Below, piece by piece: positions 10,658-17,881 of a stretch of DNA of 32,100 nucleotides. The notes beneath the pieces are model-generated. The model had not been told where the DNA came from. It worked only from the letters and a program-made list of their open reading frames with translations, and searched no databases. The stretch is from Spongiactinospora gelatinilytica (GTDB lineage Bacteria > Actinomycetota > Actinomycetes > Streptosporangiales > Streptosporangiaceae). Each line of letters begins with the position of its first letter. Position 1 is the stretch's first letter. The translations under genes and the position numbers were made by a program. The stretch is from assembly GCF_003236385.1 (NCBI RefSeq), contig NZ_POUA01000037.1, positions 1 to 32,100 of the forward strand, in the 5' to 3' direction.

Positions 10658-11917
10658 ATGGACGGCGTGCGTGAGAGGCCGAGCGAGCGCGGCACGGGCC
10701 TTGGGGTCTTCCGCCGCTACACGTGGTGGAGCCTGACCGGGACCGTCACTCTGTTTCTGGTGCTCTTCGGCAGGGGCTGGATCGCCGACCCCGCCCTCCC
10801 GCCGTGGGGCAAGGCCGTCGCCGTCGTGGCGCTGGCCGTCATGGTGACGGCGGCCGGGGTGCTGCTGCACCTGCGGCTGCCCCGGGGCGGGGACGGGCAC
10901 GCCCCGGAGGGCCGGGCGGTACGCCCGCCGCTCGCCTGGCTGATCGCCGGGAGCCTGGCCGCCGCCGCGCTCGCGGCGATCCCGCTCGCCCTGGGCGACC
11001 ACCGGCTGTGGCCGCTCGCGCCCGCGCTGATGGTCTCGATCATCGCCATGTTCGTGCCGCCGCTGCGCAGGTGGGCGCTGATCGCCGCCGCCGTCGTGGC
11101 CGCGGCGGCGCTGGGCGGGGTGGGCGGCCTGGCCTCCGCCGACGGGTGGCGGTCCGGGGCGGCGTTCTCCGCCGGCCTGGTGGCCTTCACCGCCTGGACG
11201 ACGCTCGGCATGCTGTCGGCCTGGGACATCGCCGAGCGGCTGAACCACGCGCGGCACCTGGCCGCGGAACTGGCGGTCAAGGACGAGCGGCTGCGTTTCG
11301 CCGCCGAACTGCACGACATCCAGGGACACCACCTGCAGGTGATCGCGCTGAAAAGCGAACTGGCGGCCCGGCTCGTGGAGTCCGACCCGGCGCGGGCCGC
11401 CGCCGAGATGAGGGAGGTGCGCCGGTTGTCCGCCGAGGCGCTGGACGACACGCGTGCCGTGGTACAGGGCTACCGCCGTACGACGCTGGAGGCGGAGATC
11501 GCCAACGCGGCGAAGGTACTGGCCGCGGCCGAGATCGACACCCGCGTGGAGCGCCCGCCGGACCCCCGCTCCGGCCCGCTGTCCGAGCCCGGCAGGCACC
11601 TGCTCGGCCTGGTGATGCGCGAGGCGACCACCAACGTCCTGCGGCACAGCCGGGCCCGGCACGCCGAGGTCGACTTCCGCGTCACCGACGGCGTCGCCCG
11701 ACTCCGCGTGACCAACGACGGCGCCGCCACCCCGCCAGGCCCGCGTCCAGGTACCGACGCTGCCGCCCTGGCGGCTTCGGGGCCGGGGAGTGGGCTGGTT
11801 GCTCTGGCGGAGCGGCTGGAGGCCGCGGGGGGCGCGTTGAGCTGGGAGTGCGATGGTGATCTGTTCGAGGTGGTGGCCTCGTTGCCGGTGGTGGAGGCCG
11901 GGGTGGTGAGCCGATGA
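10658..11917 (+). CDS. DesK-like membrane sensor histidine kinase
   Basis: About 419 residues. Five or so hydrophobic segments span residues 15-175 (for example WSLTGTVTLFLVLFGRG and APALMVSIIAMFVPP). A HisKA_3 dimerisation domain follows with the phospho-acceptor in ELHDIQGHHLQVIALKSELA. A HATPase domain is seen as REATTNVLRHSRARHAEV and GSGLVALAERLEAAGGAL. Alternative in-frame starts are GTG 10625 and GTG 10667. TGCGACAAT ending at 10659 resembles an extended -10, which would make GTG 10667 a leaderless start. The stop overlaps the regulator gene (ATGA). The many close relatives with the HDIQGHHLQVIALKSE motif have no known signal. No effector transporter lies beside it. Confidence 0.9.
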   Translation: MDGVRERPSERGTGLGVFRRYTWWSLTGTVTLFLVLFGRGWIADPALPPWGKAVAVVALAVMVTAAGVLLHLRLPRGGDGHAPEGRAVRPPLAWLIAGSLAAAALAAIPLALGDHRLWPLAPALMVSIIAMFVPPLRRWALIAAAVVAAAALGGVGGLASADGWRSGAAFSAGLVAFTAWTTLGMLSAWDIAERLNHARHLAAELAVKDERLRFAAELHDIQGHHLQVIALKSELAARLVESDPARAAAEMREVRRLSAEALDDTRAVVQGYRRTTLEAEIANAAKVLAAAEIDTRVERPPDPRSGPLSEPGRHLLGLVMREATTNVLRHSRARHAEVDFRVTDGVARLRVTNDGAATPPGPRPGTDAAALAASGPGSGLVALAERLEAAGGALSWECDGDLFEVVASLPVVEAGVVSR

Positions 11918-12516
11918 TCAAACTCTTGATCGCCGATGACGAAGACCTGCTGCGCGGCGCGCTGGCCGCGCTGCTGGAACTGGAGGACGACCTGACCGTC
12001 GTCGCCGAGGCGGCCACCTCCACCGACGCGGTACGGCTGGCCCGCGAGCACACCCCGGACATCGCCGTGCTGGACCTGGAGATGCCCCCGGCCGACGGCC
12101 TGCGCGCGGCCGAGGAGATCCGCGCCGAACTGGACGTCCCCATCATCCTGATCACCCGGCACGCCCGGCCCGGCGTACTGCGCCGGGCGCTTTCGGCTGG
12201 TGTACGTGGTTTCGTGCCCAAGACCACTCCCGCAGCCAAGCTGGCCGAGATCATCCGTGACGTCGCCGCCGGGCGGCGCTACATCGACGCCGACATCGCC
12301 GCCTCCGCCCTCTCAGAGGGCGAGTGCCCGCTCAGCGAGCGCGAGCTCGAAGTGCTGCGCGCCTCCCGCACCGGCGCGTCGATCAACGAGATCGCCGCGC
12401 AGGTCCACCTCGCCCCCGGCACGGTCCGCAACTACCTGTCGGCGGCGATGTCCAAACTGGGCGTCGCCTCCCGGCACGCCGCCGCGCACCTGGCCTGGGA
12501 AGAGGGCTGGATCTGA
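11914..12516 (+). CDS. NarL/DesR-type response regulator
   Basis: 200-residue DNA-binding response regulator. The receiver domain (1-120) has the acidic pair in IADDEDLL, the phospho-acceptor Asp in IAVLDLEMPPADG and the conserved lysine in GFVPKTTP. The C-terminal LuxR-type helix-turn-helix (about 135-198) reads LSERELEVLRASRTGASINE and continues through the HLAPGTVRNYLSAAMSKLG block. The ATG overlaps the kinase stop (ATGA), so the two form a cognate pair. The target genes are not evident from position; the next genes downstream have their own regulator. Confidence 0.93.
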   Translation: MIKLLIADDEDLLRGALAALLELEDDLTVVAEAATSTDAVRLAREHTPDIAVLDLEMPPADGLRAAEEIRAELDVPIILITRHARPGVLRRALSAGVRGFVPKTTPAAKLAEIIRDVAAGRRYIDADIAASALSEGECPLSERELEVLRASRTGASINEIAAQVHLAPGTVRNYLSAAMSKLGVASRHAAAHLAWEEGWI

Positions 12517-12554
12517 CACCCGGTCGAAGACCTCCGAGCTTTCTCCGTTGTCAT

Positions 12555-12583
12555 GTACTTGCCAATCAGGAAAGTACTTGCCA
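12555..12583. promoter_or_regulatory. direct repeat, probable operator for the winged-helix regulator
   Basis: GTACTTGCCA occurs at 12555-12564 and again at 12574-12583, start-to-start 19 bp, so both copies face nearly the same side of the helix. The repeats are AT-richer than their surroundings and lie 32-60 bases before the ATG of the membrane-protein gene. They probably mark the operator of the two-gene operon encoding its own regulator. Exact -35/-10 boxes cannot be fixed. Confidence 0.6.
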
Positions 12584-12614
12584 TTCTATGGACACGGTGT
12601 CGAAGGGAGCGGAC

Positions 12615-13031
12615 ATGGAGCCGGACGACGCGCGGACCGCGCTGCTGGAGGTCGAACGTCGTGGCCGGGAGGTGCGGGCCGGGTCGCGCTGGCCGATCAC
12701 TCTGCTGACCGTCTGGGGCGTGGTCACCGTCGTGGTGGAGCCCGCGTTCGCGCTGCTGTCCGAGCGGCCCTGGAGCCTGGTGTTCCCGATGGCGGTCATG
12801 CTGGGCTTCGTCGCCTGGGTCGGCGTCTTCGCGGCCCGTCAGCGCGTGGTGGCGCGCGGCTTCGCCCGCCGCTACCTCACCGTGGTGGCGGTCTGGGCGG
12901 TGCTGCACACGGGCTACATCGCGCTGATCACCGGGATGGGCGTCCGTGATCCGGCGATCGTGGTCGCGGCCGGTCTGGTCGTGGCACTGCCGCTGTTCGC
13001 CGGCGCCTACGCCGAGGGCAGGCGCCTGTGA
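12615..13031 (+). CDS. small four-helix membrane protein
   Basis: 138 residues with four predicted membrane segments: about 25-46 (WPITLLTVWGVVTVVVEPAF), 53-72 (SLVFPMAVMLGFVAWVGVFA), 87-105 (VVAVWAVLHTGYIALITGMG) and 111-130 (AIVVAAGLVVALPLFAGAYA). The N-terminus is charged and cytoplasmic in character. The start is the ATG at 12615 with Shine-Dalgarno GGGAG. Its stop overlaps the GTG of the winged-helix regulator by four bases (GTGA). Membrane proteins paired with such small regulators are common in actinomycetes, but their function is unknown to me. Confidence 0.8.
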   Translation: MEPDDARTALLEVERRGREVRAGSRWPITLLTVWGVVTVVVEPAFALLSERPWSLVFPMAVMLGFVAWVGVFAARQRVVARGFARRYLTVVAVWAVLHTGYIALITGMGVRDPAIVVAAGLVVALPLFAGAYAEGRRL

Positions 13032-13339
13032 GCCATCCCCGGCACGAGCTGGACGAGGTGATCCACTCGCCGGTGCGGATGTCCATCATGGCCGTGCTCG
13101 CCGCGGCGGACAAGGCGGAGTTCGGCTTCGTCCGCGACACCGTCGAGATCACCGACTCGGCCCTCTCCAAGCAGGTCGCGATCTTGGAGAGGGTGGAGTA
13201 CGTCAAGGTCACCAAGGGCTACGTCGGCAAGCGCCCGCGCACCTGGCTGGCGCTGTCCAAGACCGGGCGGGACGCCTACGCCCGCCACCTGGCCGCGCTG
13301 CGCGCCATCGCCGAAGGGCGGCCGGTCCGGACGGGCTGA
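13028..13339 (+). CDS. small winged-helix transcriptional regulator
   Basis: 103-residue single-domain winged-helix protein, of the MarR/ArsR-like type that is nearly all DNA-binding domain. The core reads HELDEVIHSPVRMSIMAVLA, then DTVEITDSALSKQVAILERV as helix-turn-helix, and GYVGKRPRTWLALSKTGRDA as the wing. No sensing domain or cysteine motif is visible. It is translationally coupled to the membrane protein. I infer autoregulation at the direct repeat 12555-12583. Confidence 0.88.
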   Translation: MSHPRHELDEVIHSPVRMSIMAVLAAADKAEFGFVRDTVEITDSALSKQVAILERVEYVKVTKGYVGKRPRTWLALSKTGRDAYARHLAALRAIAEGRPVRTG

Positions 13340-13342
13340 GCA

Positions 13343-13376
13343 AAAGGCGATCAATGTTCGCGCCCTCGTCGCCTTT
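13343..13376 (+). terminator. weak hairpin after the winged-helix gene
   Basis: AAAGGCGA (13343-13350) and TCGCCTTT (13369-13376) form a perfect 8-bp stem with an 18-base loop just after the stop at 13339. No T run follows, so terminator function is tentative. Confidence 0.4.
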
Positions 13377-13420
13377 CCGCCGCGTGGCGCGACGCCGGGT
13401 GTTCACCGCGGCGTGGAGAT

Positions 13421-13444
13421 CCTCTGTGGAGCCCACAGGGGAGG
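13421..13444 (+). promoter_or_regulatory. hairpin overlapping the phoD Shine-Dalgarno
   Basis: CCTCTGTGG (13421-13429) pairs with 13433-13441 over a 3-base loop (AGC): nine pairs, one of them T-G. The 3' arm contains the first Gs of the Shine-Dalgarno GGGGAGG (13438-13444) that serves the ATG at 13449. In the mRNA this could mask the ribosome binding site. Confidence 0.45.
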
Positions 13445-13448
13445 CAGT

Positions 13449-15110
13449 ATGCCTGATCATCATGCTCGCCGTCGCTTTCTCGCCACCGGTGGGGCCGCCA
13501 CCGTCCTGACCGCGGGCCACCTGCTGTTCGGGCCCGCGCTGACCGGCCCGGACGGCGCGGCCGCCGCGGTCCGGGCGTACGGCGGCGGCCCGCTGCCGCA
13601 CGGCCTGTTCACCCTCGGAGTCGCCTCCGGCGACCCGCTGCCCGGCGGTTTCGTACTGTGGACGCGGCTGGCCCCGCGCCCCCTGGACGGCGGCGGCATG
13701 CCCGACCGCCCGGTGCCGGTGCGCTGGCAGGTCGCCGAGGACGAGCGGTTCCGGCAGATCCGCGCCCAGGGCGTGGAACTCGCCCGGCCCGAGCGCGGGC
13801 ACGCCGTACACGCCGAGATCGGCGGCCTGCGGCCGGACCGCGAGTACTTCTACCGCTTCCGGGCCGGTGAGGAGGTCTCGCCGGTCGGCCGCAGCCGTAC
13901 CGCCCCGCGCCCCGGCCAGGCCAACCGGCACCTGCGCTTCGCCTTCGCCAGTTGCCAGAACTGGCAGGACGGCTACTTCACCGCCTACCACCACCTGGCC
14001 CAGGAGGACCTGGCGTTCGTCGCCTTCCTCGGCGACTACATCTACGAGTCGGTCCCGCGGACCACGACCGTGCGCACCCACGAGGGCGACGACGAACCGT
14101 ACACCCTGGCCGACTACCGCAACCGGCACGCGCAGTACAAGACCGACCCCGAACTCCAGGCCGCGCACGCCGCGTTCCCCTGGATCGCGACCTGGGACGA
14201 CCACGAGGTCGACAACAACTGGGCCGACGACATCCCGCAGGACCCCGCCCAGCAGCCGCCGGACGCCTTCCTGGCCCGCCGGGCCGCCGCCTTCCAGGCG
14301 TACTACGAGCACCTGCCGCTGCGCGGGTCCGCCCGCCCGCGCGGGATCGACCTGCGGCTGCACCGCAGGCTGGGCTTTGGCCGGCTCGCCACGCTGCACG
14401 TGCTCGACACCCGCCAGTACCGCAGCGACCAGCCCGCCACCCTGGCCGAGGCCGAGGACCCCGCCCGCACGATGACCGGCCCCGAGCAGGAAGAATGGCT
14501 GGTCAAGGGCATGTCCGAGGCCGACACCCGGTGGAACCTGCTGGCCAACCAGGTGATGTGGGCCTCCAACGACCGGATGGCCGGGCCACAGCAGGTCTTC
14601 GACTTCGACAACTGGGACGGCTACCGGGCGCAGCGCCGCCGCCTGCTCGACTTCTTCGGCTCCGGCCGTACGGCCAACCCGGTGGTGCTCACCGGCGACC
14701 GGCACGCCACCTGGGTGTGCGACCTGAAGCCGGACTTCGACGACCCGGCCTCCCCGGTGGTGGGCGCGGAGATCACCGGCACCTCGATCAGCTCCGGCGG
14801 CGACTCCGACCCCGTCGCCTTCCACCGCGTCTACGATCCGATCATGGCGGAGAGCCCGCACTGGAAGTACATCGGCAACCGGCGCGGCTACGTCGTGTGC
14901 GACGTGACCCCCGCCAGGCTGCTGGCCTCCCTCCAGGTCGTCAGCACGGTCTGGCAGCCGGGCGAGACCACGATGGTCACGGCCGCGCGGTTCCAGGTCG
15001 AGGCGGGCCGCCCGGGGATCAGCGTGGTCGACCGGCTGCCCTGGGAGGAGGAGCAGCGGACGATCGACCGCGCCCCGCGCCGCCACGACGTGGACGACGA
15101 CCAGTTCTGA
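13449..15110 (+). CDS. phoD: Tat-exported PhoD-family alkaline phosphatase
   Basis: 553-residue metallophosphatase of the PhoD family, which hydrolyses phosphomonoesters and diesters outside the membrane with Fe/Ca cofactors. The N-terminus has a Tat signal (RRRFLATGGAATVLTAG). An N-terminal Ig-like domain follows (GLFTLGVASGDPLPGGFVLW, about 55-165). The catalytic domain starts with LRFAFASCQNW. Metal-site blocks are FLGDYIYE, WDDHEVDNNWADDIPQ and LTGDRHATWVCDL, then TGTSISSGGD. A GTG or ATG further upstream is possible, but the ATG at 13449 has Shine-Dalgarno GGGGAGG and starts just before the Tat motif. It stands alone. No PHO box was identified, though the hairpin upstream may influence translation. 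Confidence 0.94.
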   Translation: MPDHHARRRFLATGGAATVLTAGHLLFGPALTGPDGAAAAVRAYGGGPLPHGLFTLGVASGDPLPGGFVLWTRLAPRPLDGGGMPDRPVPVRWQVAEDERFRQIRAQGVELARPERGHAVHAEIGGLRPDREYFYRFRAGEEVSPVGRSRTAPRPGQANRHLRFAFASCQNWQDGYFTAYHHLAQEDLAFVAFLGDYIYESVPRTTTVRTHEGDDEPYTLADYRNRHAQYKTDPELQAAHAAFPWIATWDDHEVDNNWADDIPQDPAQQPPDAFLARRAAAFQAYYEHLPLRGSARPRGIDLRLHRRLGFGRLATLHVLDTRQYRSDQPATLAEAEDPARTMTGPEQEEWLVKGMSEADTRWNLLANQVMWASNDRMAGPQQVFDFDNWDGYRAQRRRLLDFFGSGRTANPVVLTGDRHATWVCDLKPDFDDPASPVVGAEITGTSISSGGDSDPVAFHRVYDPIMAESPHWKYIGNRRGYVVCDVTPARLLASLQVVSTVWQPGETTMVTAARFQVEAGRPGISVVDRLPWEEEQRTIDRAPRRHDVDDDQF

Positions 15111-15135
15111 CCCCGGCGCGCCTTCCGCGCGGCGT

Positions 15136-15570
15136 TCAGCGGGGCTCCACCGCCCGCCGCGCGGAGGCGGGGTGCGCCGCGGCCCAGCGGCAGATCCGGG
15201 CGACCTCCTCGCCGTGGTCGGCGAGGGTGTCGCCGACGATCCCGACCACGGGCAGGTGCCCCGTGAGCGGCCGGGTCGGCCGGGCGGGCGCGAAAGCCCT
15301 CCTCGTGCGCTCCGGTGCTGCCCGGCCCGGGGTGCCCTCGGCCAGGTGGCCCGTGGTCCGGCCGTACCGGGTGAGCACGCCGGGCGCGCGGAAGTTCCGG
15401 CCGAAGCCGAGCCACTGCCGGCTGAGCGGGAACAGCGCGACCATCGCGTCCCACCACCCTTCGGCCGCGAGCAGCAGATCGGGATGGCGGCCGAGCAGCT
15501 CGGCGCGCAGCGCCCGGTACCCGGGGTAGAGCGGGTGGCGCGGGTCGTCGGACCAGAAGCCCGCCGTTCG
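15136..15570 (-). pseudogene. 3' fragment of an unrecognised gene (5' end lost)
   Basis: On the minus strand an open frame of about 145 codons ends at 15136 and reads like the C-terminus of a real protein: FWSDDPRHPLYPGYRALRAE, then LLAAEGWWDAMVALFPLSRQ, then LPVVGIVGDTLADHGEEVAR. The tone recalls a TIM-barrel glycosidase tail, but I cannot name the family. Upstream (above about 15570) the frame runs straight into the antisense of another gene fragment with no start codon or leader. The likely reading is a gene that lost its 5' part by deletion. The first internal ATG (15444) could still allow a 102-residue product, but I see no Shine-Dalgarno. Confidence 0.55.
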
Positions 15571-15581
15571 GCTGGCGCGGG

Positions 15582-15939
15582 CTTTGCGAGTGCGGCTGGC
15601 GCGGGCCGCTGTGGGTGCGGGTGTCCTGGCCGGAACAGGCCGACCCGGACGCCTACCGGGTACACGTCCCCGACGCCGACCGGTACGGCACCGCGCCCGC
15701 CGAGATCACCGAGGAGATCGAGGAGGAGTGGCGGGCGCACGCCGATCCGGCCGACGCGCTGGACGAGGTCGCCCGCACCGCGGCCGCCGCCGCGGTGGCC
15801 GACCGGCGGCTGACCCGCGCGGTCCGTACGGCCCTCGGCTGCGGCGCCTCCTGGGCCGAGGTCGCCGCGGCGGCCCGGCGTGACCTTCCAGGCCGCCTAC
15901 GAACGCTGGGCCCCCTTCTTCCCCGCCGCCGGCGGCTGA
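15582..15939 (+). pseudogene. truncated, frameshifted HTH protein remnant
   Basis: The plus strand encodes a zinc-ribbon-like CECGWRGPLWVRVSWPEQ, an acidic helical middle (EITEEIEEEWRAHADP), and then GCGASWAEVAAAA. At the CCC run at 15874-15876 the frame breaks. Removing one base restores GVTFQAAYERWAPFFPAAGG and a stop at 15937, completing a helix-turn-helix of the ASWAEVGxAxGVTxQAAYERW type. No start codon or leader lies before the zinc-ribbon, so the 5' end is missing as well. The nearest in-frame GTG is 15615. The frameshift could be a sequencing error, but the missing 5' end supports decay. Confidence 0.6.
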
Positions 15940-15961
15940 CCCGCTCGCCTCGGCCTGGGGG

Positions 15962-17185
15962 TCAGAGGCCGAGGATGGCGGTGCGTTCGCGGGTGATGAT
16001 CGATTGGATGTCGAGATCGTAGTTGCAGAGGATGATCCCCATCCAGCCGCGGTCGCGGTAGATCGTCCAGTTGGTGTTCCCGCCCCCGATGCCGCCGCCG
16101 TGCCCGGCCAGGAACCGGCCGCCGATCAGGCTCGTCACCACCCCGTACGCCGAGAACCCCTGCCCCGGCCGCTCACCCCCGCCGGGCGGGGTGGTGGGAT
16201 ATTTCGGGCTCAGGAAGAGTTCGGTCAGCGCGGGGTCGAGCAGCCTGCCGTTCAGCAGCGCCCGCGCGAAGGCGGCCAGGTCCGGGGCCGTGGAGAAGCC
16301 GCCGCCACCGCCCGAGCCGATCCAGGCCCGTGCCGCGTTGGTGCCCTTCCCCCCGTTGAGCACCGCGCCCTTGTCCAGGTTGCGGACGGCGTCCACCCGG
16401 GGCCCGTCCTCCTGCCACATGTAGGGATGCGCGATCCGCTCGTTGTTCAGCCAGTCCGGGCGGGTGTAGTACGCCGAGTCGGTCATCCCCGCGCGCCGGA
16501 AGACGTTCTCGGCGACGTACTCGTGAAAGGACCCGCCGCCGCCCACCTTCTCGACGATCTCCCCGAGGATGGACATGCCGACGCTGCTGTAGGCGTGGTC
16601 GCCACCAGGCGTGAACACCGGCTTGGCGGCCCGGTGGACCATCTCGCGCAGCGCCCTTTCCTCCTGCACGCTGTTGGTGATCCGGTCCGGCAGGTGAACA
16701 TTGCTCTCCAGGCCGGAGGTGTGGGTGAGCAGGTGGTGGATCATCACGTGCCGGGCCGTCTCGGCCGGATAGCCGTCGAGGTGGTCGCCGATCTTGTCGG
16801 TGAGCTTGAGCCTGTTCGCCTGGACCAGTTGCAGGATGGACAGCGCGGTGAAGGGCTTCGAGGCCGACGCCAGGTTGAAGATGGTGCGGGCCCCGTTCGG
16901 GATCGCGCGCTCCTTGTCGGCCATGCCGTACGACCTGGACAGCACCGTGCGCTCGTGGTACTTGATCAGCACCGTGCCGGAGAACCCGTCCTCGTCGGCC
17001 AGCTTTTTGAGAAACCTGTCGTAGGCCCCGCCCGGGCGTACGTCCCCAGGGATTCCGCCGTTGCCCGCGGACTCCTCGGCGGCGGCCGGTTCCGCGAACG
17101 CCGTCACACCGCCCGCGGTGAGCGGAACCGCGCCCAGCAGGCCGAGCGCGACCCGCCGTGAAGGATGAGCCTCTGCTGAAGTCAT
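15962..17185 (-). CDS. Tat-exported serine hydrolase (beta-lactamase/DD-peptidase family)
   Basis: 407-residue serine hydrolase of the class-C beta-lactamase/esterase/DD-carboxypeptidase fold. The signal is RRVALGLLGAVPLTAGG with a twin arginine, cleaved near AEPAAA. The nucleophile motif SxxK is SASK in FNLASASKPFTALSILQLVQ. The second motif is YSS in HAYSSVGMSILGEIVE, where YxN is usual. The third is HGG in AGHGGGIGGGN. The protein is probably secreted. The substrate cannot be told from sequence: peptidoglycan peptide, ester or beta-lactam are all possible, and resistance should not be assumed. The start is the ATG at 17185 with Shine-Dalgarno GGAAAGG. It is monocistronic. Confidence 0.92.
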   Translation of the reverse strand: MTSAEAHPSRRVALGLLGAVPLTAGGVTAFAEPAAAEESAGNGGIPGDVRPGGAYDRFLKKLADEDGFSGTVLIKYHERTVLSRSYGMADKERAIPNGARTIFNLASASKPFTALSILQLVQANRLKLTDKIGDHLDGYPAETARHVMIHHLLTHTSGLESNVHLPDRITNSVQEERALREMVHRAAKPVFTPGGDHAYSSVGMSILGEIVEKVGGGGSFHEYVAENVFRRAGMTDSAYYTRPDWLNNERIAHPYMWQEDGPRVDAVRNLDKGAVLNGGKGTNAARAWIGSGGGGGFSTAPDLAAFARALLNGRLLDPALTELFLSPKYPTTPPGGGERPGQGFSAYGVVTSLIGGRFLAGHGGGIGGGNTNWTIYRDRGWMGIILCNYDLDIQSIITRERTAILGL

Positions 17186-17329
17186 GCGGATGCCTTTCCG
17201 AAAGCCGATGGGCGAAAAGGGACCACGGGGGCCGGAACGGTGCAGCCCGCCCCGGCCCCGTGATCACCCATCGAACCGCCCGGCGTGTTTCCGCACTGTT
17301 TGCGTGTACGCGGCCGAGGCTCCGGAGGG

Positions 17330-17881
17330 TCAGTGGTCCGCGCAGCAGGGCGTCGGGTCCGGTACCTCGAAGGGGGCCACCCGGCCGCCCGCCACCGGCA
17401 CCGTGACCAGCGTCAGCAGGCCGTCCATCCACTGCGGGCGGACGAAGTCACGGGTTTCGAGTCCCGTCCCAGGCTCCGGCGGCGGGCCGCCGAGCCCGGT
17501 CACCCGCTCGATGGCGCTCAGCGCGATCACCTCGCCGACCGTCAGCGTGCCGGTCAGCCTCTCCACGCCGGGATAGATCACCGCCCTGCCGGACCGGCGG
17601 GCGGCGTGCTCGGCGGCGGCGTGCCCGGCCGCCTCCCGCAGCTCGGCCGCGGTCACCGGCAGGCCGGTCGGCGGCTCGCCGCCCGTGGCCAGGCTCACCG
17701 CCACGTGCGGGAACGGCCGCCGCACCAGGTGCGTGCAGGCGACCAGGCCCGGGAGGCCGAGCGGGCGCACCGCGTGGCGCAGCCAGTGCTCGGCGTCCCG
17801 GTCGGTACGGTGCCCGAAACTGAGCCCGATCAACTCGGCAGGACCCAGATCGGGTTGGCGTAGAACCACAGGTCCTCCCAC
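17330..17881 (-). CDS. conserved-looking hypothetical protein coupled to the PHP gene
   Basis: Up to 183 residues from a GTG at 17881. A TTG at 17833 that overlaps the upstream stop (TTGA) would give 167 residues and is more consistent with normal operon spacing. Segments with clear coding character are GHRTDRDAEHWLRHAVRPLG, HVAVSLATGGEPPTGLPVTA and LTVGEVIALSAIERVTGLGG. The C-terminus ends with PTPCCADH, a vicinal cysteine pair that could bind metal or thiol. There is no signal peptide or membrane segment. I do not recognise the family. It is probably co-expressed with the PHP-domain protein immediately upstream. Confidence 0.7.
   Translation of the reverse strand: MGGPVVLRQPDLGPAELIGLSFGHRTDRDAEHWLRHAVRPLGLPGLVACTHLVRRPFPHVAVSLATGGEPPTGLPVTAAELREAAGHAAAEHAARRSGRAVIYPGVERLTGTLTVGEVIALSAIERVTGLGGPPPEPGTGLETRDFVRPQWMDGLLTLVTVPVAGGRVAPFEVPDPTPCCADH

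Noticed and set aside
9065-11662. Minus-strand open frame of 865 codons over the ROK and kinase genes
   Set aside because: Antisense shadow with His/Arg/Gly-rich nonsense composition; the real genes are on the plus strand.
13209-15740. Minus-strand open frame of 843 codons opposite phoD
   Set aside because: Antisense to PhoD metal-site motifs; no start signal and no protein-like character.
15962-17185. Beta-lactamase resistance gene
   Set aside because: The SxxK fold is shared by esterases and DD-peptidases, and the second motif is YSS, so resistance is not supported.
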